64,000 bases of DNA. It comes from Paraphaeosphaeria minitans. Lineage: Eukaryota > Ascomycota > Dothideomycetes > Pleosporales > Didymosphaeriaceae. Numbering within the stretch: position 1 is the stretch's first letter; each line of letters opens with the position of its first letter. Below the pieces are notes generated by a model. It was given only the letters and a program-made list of their open reading frames with translations, ran no database searches and was not told where the DNA came from. The translations under genes and the position numbers were made by a program. Where the stretch lies: NCBI GenBank assembly GCA_015832175.1, contig WJXW01000004.1, positions 3,906,001 through 3,970,000 of the forward strand. The letters are read 5' to 3'. This document shows positions 61,600-64,000 of the stretch, piece by piece.

Positions 61600-62113
61600 A
61601 TGCAGCTTTCCTCTTTCATCCTCGCCGTGTCCGGCCTGTGGGCAACGTTCGCCGCCGCAAACCAATGCACCGGGCATAAAGAAAACGCCGGCTACTGCAC
61701 CACGCTCACGTATGAGGACCGCACCACCGCGAACGCCTCCCCGCCCTCGGCTGCCCAATGCGAACGCTCCTGCAAGGGCGTACTTACCGATGCCGGTGAC
61801 TGGGTTGTGGTTTTCAATGGCAAGCCGGCGGGATACGTGCAGCACATGGTGAACTCGGACTGTAGCTTCAGCGTTGGGAGGGTCAGTTGTTCTCGTTCTT
61901 ATGGATCGAGGGTTGGGGGTTGGAAGGTATGAGGCTGACTGTAAACAGGGAAAGGGTGAACCGAGTGATTACCAGTTTTACATGGATAACCAGGATATTG
62001 TGGACATCATCGATGAGGTCAATGTGAGATTTGGGGGGAAGCATGGGGGAAGGGTGTCGGCGCAGGGGACGATGAAGTGTCAGGGGAGGTTGGCGACGTG
62101 GTATGTAGATTGA
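61600..62113 (+). CDS. Small cysteine-rich secreted protein, effector-like
   Basis: Two exons, 61600-61881 and 61949-62113, with a 67-nt intron (GTCAGT...CAG), give 148 residues. I start at 61600 because it gives a clean signal peptide (MQLSSFILAVSGLWATFAAA), which the in-frame ATG at 61558 would bury. The mature protein has six cysteines (NQC, GYC, QCERSC, SDC, KC), so up to three disulfides. The body reads DWVVVFNGKPAGYVQHMVN and VDIIDEVNVRFGGKHGGRVS. I recall similar small secreted proteins from plant-associated dothideomycetes but cannot name the family. A strong TATA box suggests tight, possibly inducible expression. A role in host interaction or competition is only inferred. Confidence 0.8.
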
Positions 62114-62185
62114 GTGGGCAGATGAAGCCACGGAGAGAAAGCATTGCCCCGTACCAAAATGGCATACTGGGAGCGGCAAGGTAGT

Positions 62186-62530
62186 TTATACGATGCATAT
62201 CCATCGGATCAGTGTGCAAACGCTGTATACACTGCTTGATCTTGTCGACTTTGTGGCAGTATGGCCCGCCTCGAAAATTGTGCCATTCCTTGAGCATTCC
62301 TCAAGGAAAGCAGCACCCAAGAAAAAGGTATCTTCTCTTCGCCCCGACCGTTCGCGAGAGTCCCGATCCGGTGAGCAATAGGTACGAGTTCCAATGGTCT
62401 CAGTTGAACCTGGAATTGTCGTCTCCTGGAACGATTCGGAAATGCGGAAGTCTGTAAAACAGACAAATCCATCGAGCGTGAGTATATTTTGCGGTTCGAT
62501 AGCGCGGTGGCGGATTGCAGGTTTGTTCAT
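62186..62530 (-). pseudogene. Protein kinase catalytic-core relic
   Basis: The minus strand reads AIRHRAIEPQNIL, FVCFTDFRISESF and GTRTYCSPD. These align in order and spacing with the kinase catalytic loop (HRDIKPQNIL), the DFG segment and the GTPxYxAPE activation-segment end. Key residues are changed: Asp of HRD is Ala/Glu-shifted, Gly of DFG is Arg, and Glu of APE is Asp. There is no start of the N-lobe in frame upstream, and the C-lobe ends early. Family kinase-like genes with this arrangement are common in dothideomycetes. A pseudogene fragment is the simplest reading; a small pseudokinase gene with introns is possible. Confidence 0.6.
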
Positions 62531-63539
62531 AAATGCCTTCTAGTTCGATGGGCTTTTGCTACCGTTACTTACAAGTTATGGACCCACGCTCACACCTTCA
62601 CGCACGATCAGGCTGAGACCTTCTTGAAGCGATAGCGACTTTTGTCACCCGATGCGGGGTCGCATATGTAAACCGGGACTCGCGTGTGAATATTCTGTGA
62701 TTTTGGAAACGCTTTGTATTGGTGATGAGCCGTGAACACTTCTAGGGAGGGAAGATGTTCAGAGTATTCGCAGCTGACGAGACGAGCCACCGCCATAAGG
62801 CTGAGTCTCTTGACCATGGCACGCATGATTTAAGCACGAGTGCAGACCTATCAGGGTATGTACCTTCATTTCGCTGTCAGTCGCTGGCAGATATCTTGTA
62901 GGCTGGGTCGTCAGACGGTTGTCTTGATGTTTAGTTACAATTCATACGAGGCGTTTCTTCGTTTCGGAACGGATCAGCCCCTTCAGATACTTCGATCGCA
63001 GGGAATACGAGTACCGCTGCTGCATCACAGATATCGCGGCTGGCTCGATGGTCGCTAGAGGATCGTCAAAGAAATAGCGAAAGCGCCGGCATATTGCGCG
63101 TAGCATCATGATCAATATCGCAATGGACTTTTTGAATATAGTGATGTATTCGAATTTTCCTGAAGAAGTTCGGCGAATAGGTTGACAAGCTTGCGGCGTT
63201 GGTTTTGCAACCGAAGATTTAACTCCGCGGAATTTGATTATTCCATCCAATCGACCTTGCTACAAACTACTGGATCATATTTGTACCACTTGAAACGCTA
63301 TAGCCACGTCGTTTTTGGCACCAACGGCGCGAAACCTTCCGATCTTTGTCAAATCGTTCTTTGAAGGGCACCATCGGTGTGGGGCCGTATGATCGTGCAA
63401 GAGCCGCATAATGCAACGGTTGCCATGCACTGGCCCTGCGATGAAAGCGACCACCGAGGCGACTTTTCCCGACTTGTTAATGATGTGAGACGTTACGTCT
63501 ACCTGGTTTGGAGTGGAGACCGGTGGCATTGGTCTCCTC

Positions 63540-63546
63540 TATAAAT
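63540..63546 (+). promoter_or_regulatory. TATA box of the sugar transporter gene
   Basis: TATAAAT 87 bases before the ATG at 63627. Confidence 0.55.
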
Positions 63547-63626
63547 CGGACACGAGAAGTCCATTGCACTGGGACAGCTTTTTCCTTCTGGTGGCCTGTC
63601 TCTCCGGTCCCGACTCCCTCGCCAGG

Positions 63627-64000
63627 ATGTATCGTTTCAGCAACATCTATGTGCTGGCTGCCTTTGGCACCATCGGGGGTGCCTTGTTCGGATTCGATGT
63701 GTCCAGTATGTCAGCCTGGCTGGATACTGACCAATACCTCGAGTACTTCAACCATCCCAACTCAGATCTCCAGGGTGGCATCACCGCCTCCATGAGTGGT
63801 GGCTCGTTCATTGGCGCCATCGCAGCGGGCTTTCTTGCAGACAAGTTCGGTCGAAAGCAAGCTTTGCAGTTTGCGTGCTCAGTGTTTGTCATTGGCTGCG
63901 CAGTCGTGTGTTCCTCACAGAACGTTGCCCAATTGATCGTCGGCCGCGTGATCAACGGTTTCGCCATTGGCATATGCTCCAGTCAGGTTTGCGTTTATCT
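63627..64000 (+). CDS. MFS sugar transporter, 5' part (cut by window end)
   Basis: The open frame runs from ATG 63627 to the window end, about 124 residues. Helix 1 holds TIGGALFGFDVSSMSAW, which is the sugar-porter signature GxxxFGYDxxxxS with Phe for Tyr. Motif A between helices 2 and 3 is GFLADKFGRKQAL, followed by ITASMSGGSFIGAIAAG before it and GRVINGFAIGICSSQVCVYL after, equal to the usual GRxxxGxxxGxxSxxVPxY. The frame reads through a GTTTGC at 63987 with a good family match, so no intron is needed there. Members import hexoses or pentoses with protons across the plasma membrane. The strong TATA box suits regulated expression. Confidence 0.88.
   Translation, partial: MYRFSNIYVLAAFGTIGGALFGFDVSSMSAWLDTDQYLEYFNHPNSDLQGGITASMSGGSFIGAIAAGFLADKFGRKQALQFACSVFVIGCAVVCSSQNVAQLIVGRVINGFAIGICSSQVCVY

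Larger units (their letters stand above)
62114..63626. other. 1.5 kb with a kinase relic and no intact gene
   Basis: Apart from the kinase relic, minus-strand frames at 62608-62826, 62942-63250 and 63275-63529 are unassigned. They may be parts of a decayed gene, but I do not recognise them. Confidence 0.5.

Noticed and set aside
63987..64000. GTTTGC as an intron donor in the sugar transporter
   Set aside because: Reading through gives SSQVCVYL, which fits the family signature without an intron.

Overview
The window is eukaryotic nuclear DNA from a filamentous ascomycete (Pezizomycotina; a dothideomycete is my guess). Genes carry short spliceosomal introns, mostly 46-116 nt with GTRNGT donors and CTRAY-NNN-YAG acceptors. 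The protein set is typical of these fungi: Sec61 beta, Atg3, Pds5, Tti1, Cdc23/APC8, CSN6, Rds3/PHF5A, FPP synthase and a fungal rhodopsin-domain membrane protein. I rebuilt exon structures by hand from splice signals, reading frame and family knowledge. No database search was possible.

Layout. 1-6.5 kb: a glycogen-targeting PP1 regulatory subunit (CBM21) and an EXPERA/EBP-type membrane protein. 6.5-16.3 kb: gene-poor, holding only an MFS drug/H+ antiporter and a GNAT acetyltransferase. 16.3-30.9 kb: dense housekeeping block with PDS5 (minus) divergent from TTI1 (plus), a small secreted protein (minus) divergent from a family X DNA polymerase (plus), and COP9 subunit 6 (minus). 32.0-38.4 kb: a polyol (sorbitol/xylitol-type) dehydrogenase and a seven-exon epoxide hydrolase, both minus, separated by 3.2 kb of gene-free DNA rich in TAGGTA/TACCTA words. 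39.4-44.6 kb: pinin/SDK/memA-type protein divergent from PHF5A/Rds3 (both splicing-related), then ATG3 divergent from a 2-oxoglutarate/Fe(II) oxygenase. 44.6-51.7 kb: mostly gene-poor, with a frame-disrupted dual-specificity phosphatase relic, SEC61 beta, and an orphan protein with two RVxF-like motifs. 51.7-60.2 kb: rhodopsin-domain membrane protein, CDC23/APC8 divergent from FPP synthase, and a CobW/ZNG1-type GTPase. 60.2-64.0 kb: a cysteine-rich secreted protein, a protein-kinase relic, and the 5' part of a sugar transporter cut by the window end.

There is no biosynthetic cluster, CRISPR array, rRNA, convincing tRNA or intact transposon. The most useful results are gene models that simple ORF calling misses: the two-exon secreted protein at 25.3-25.9 kb, the start-codon-only first exon of SEC61 beta, the 27-nt first exon of TTI1, the seven-exon epoxide hydrolase and the four-exon rhodopsin-domain protein. 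The relics and the orphan RVxF protein are the best candidates for something new. I found no clear evidence for a previously undescribed multi-gene system.
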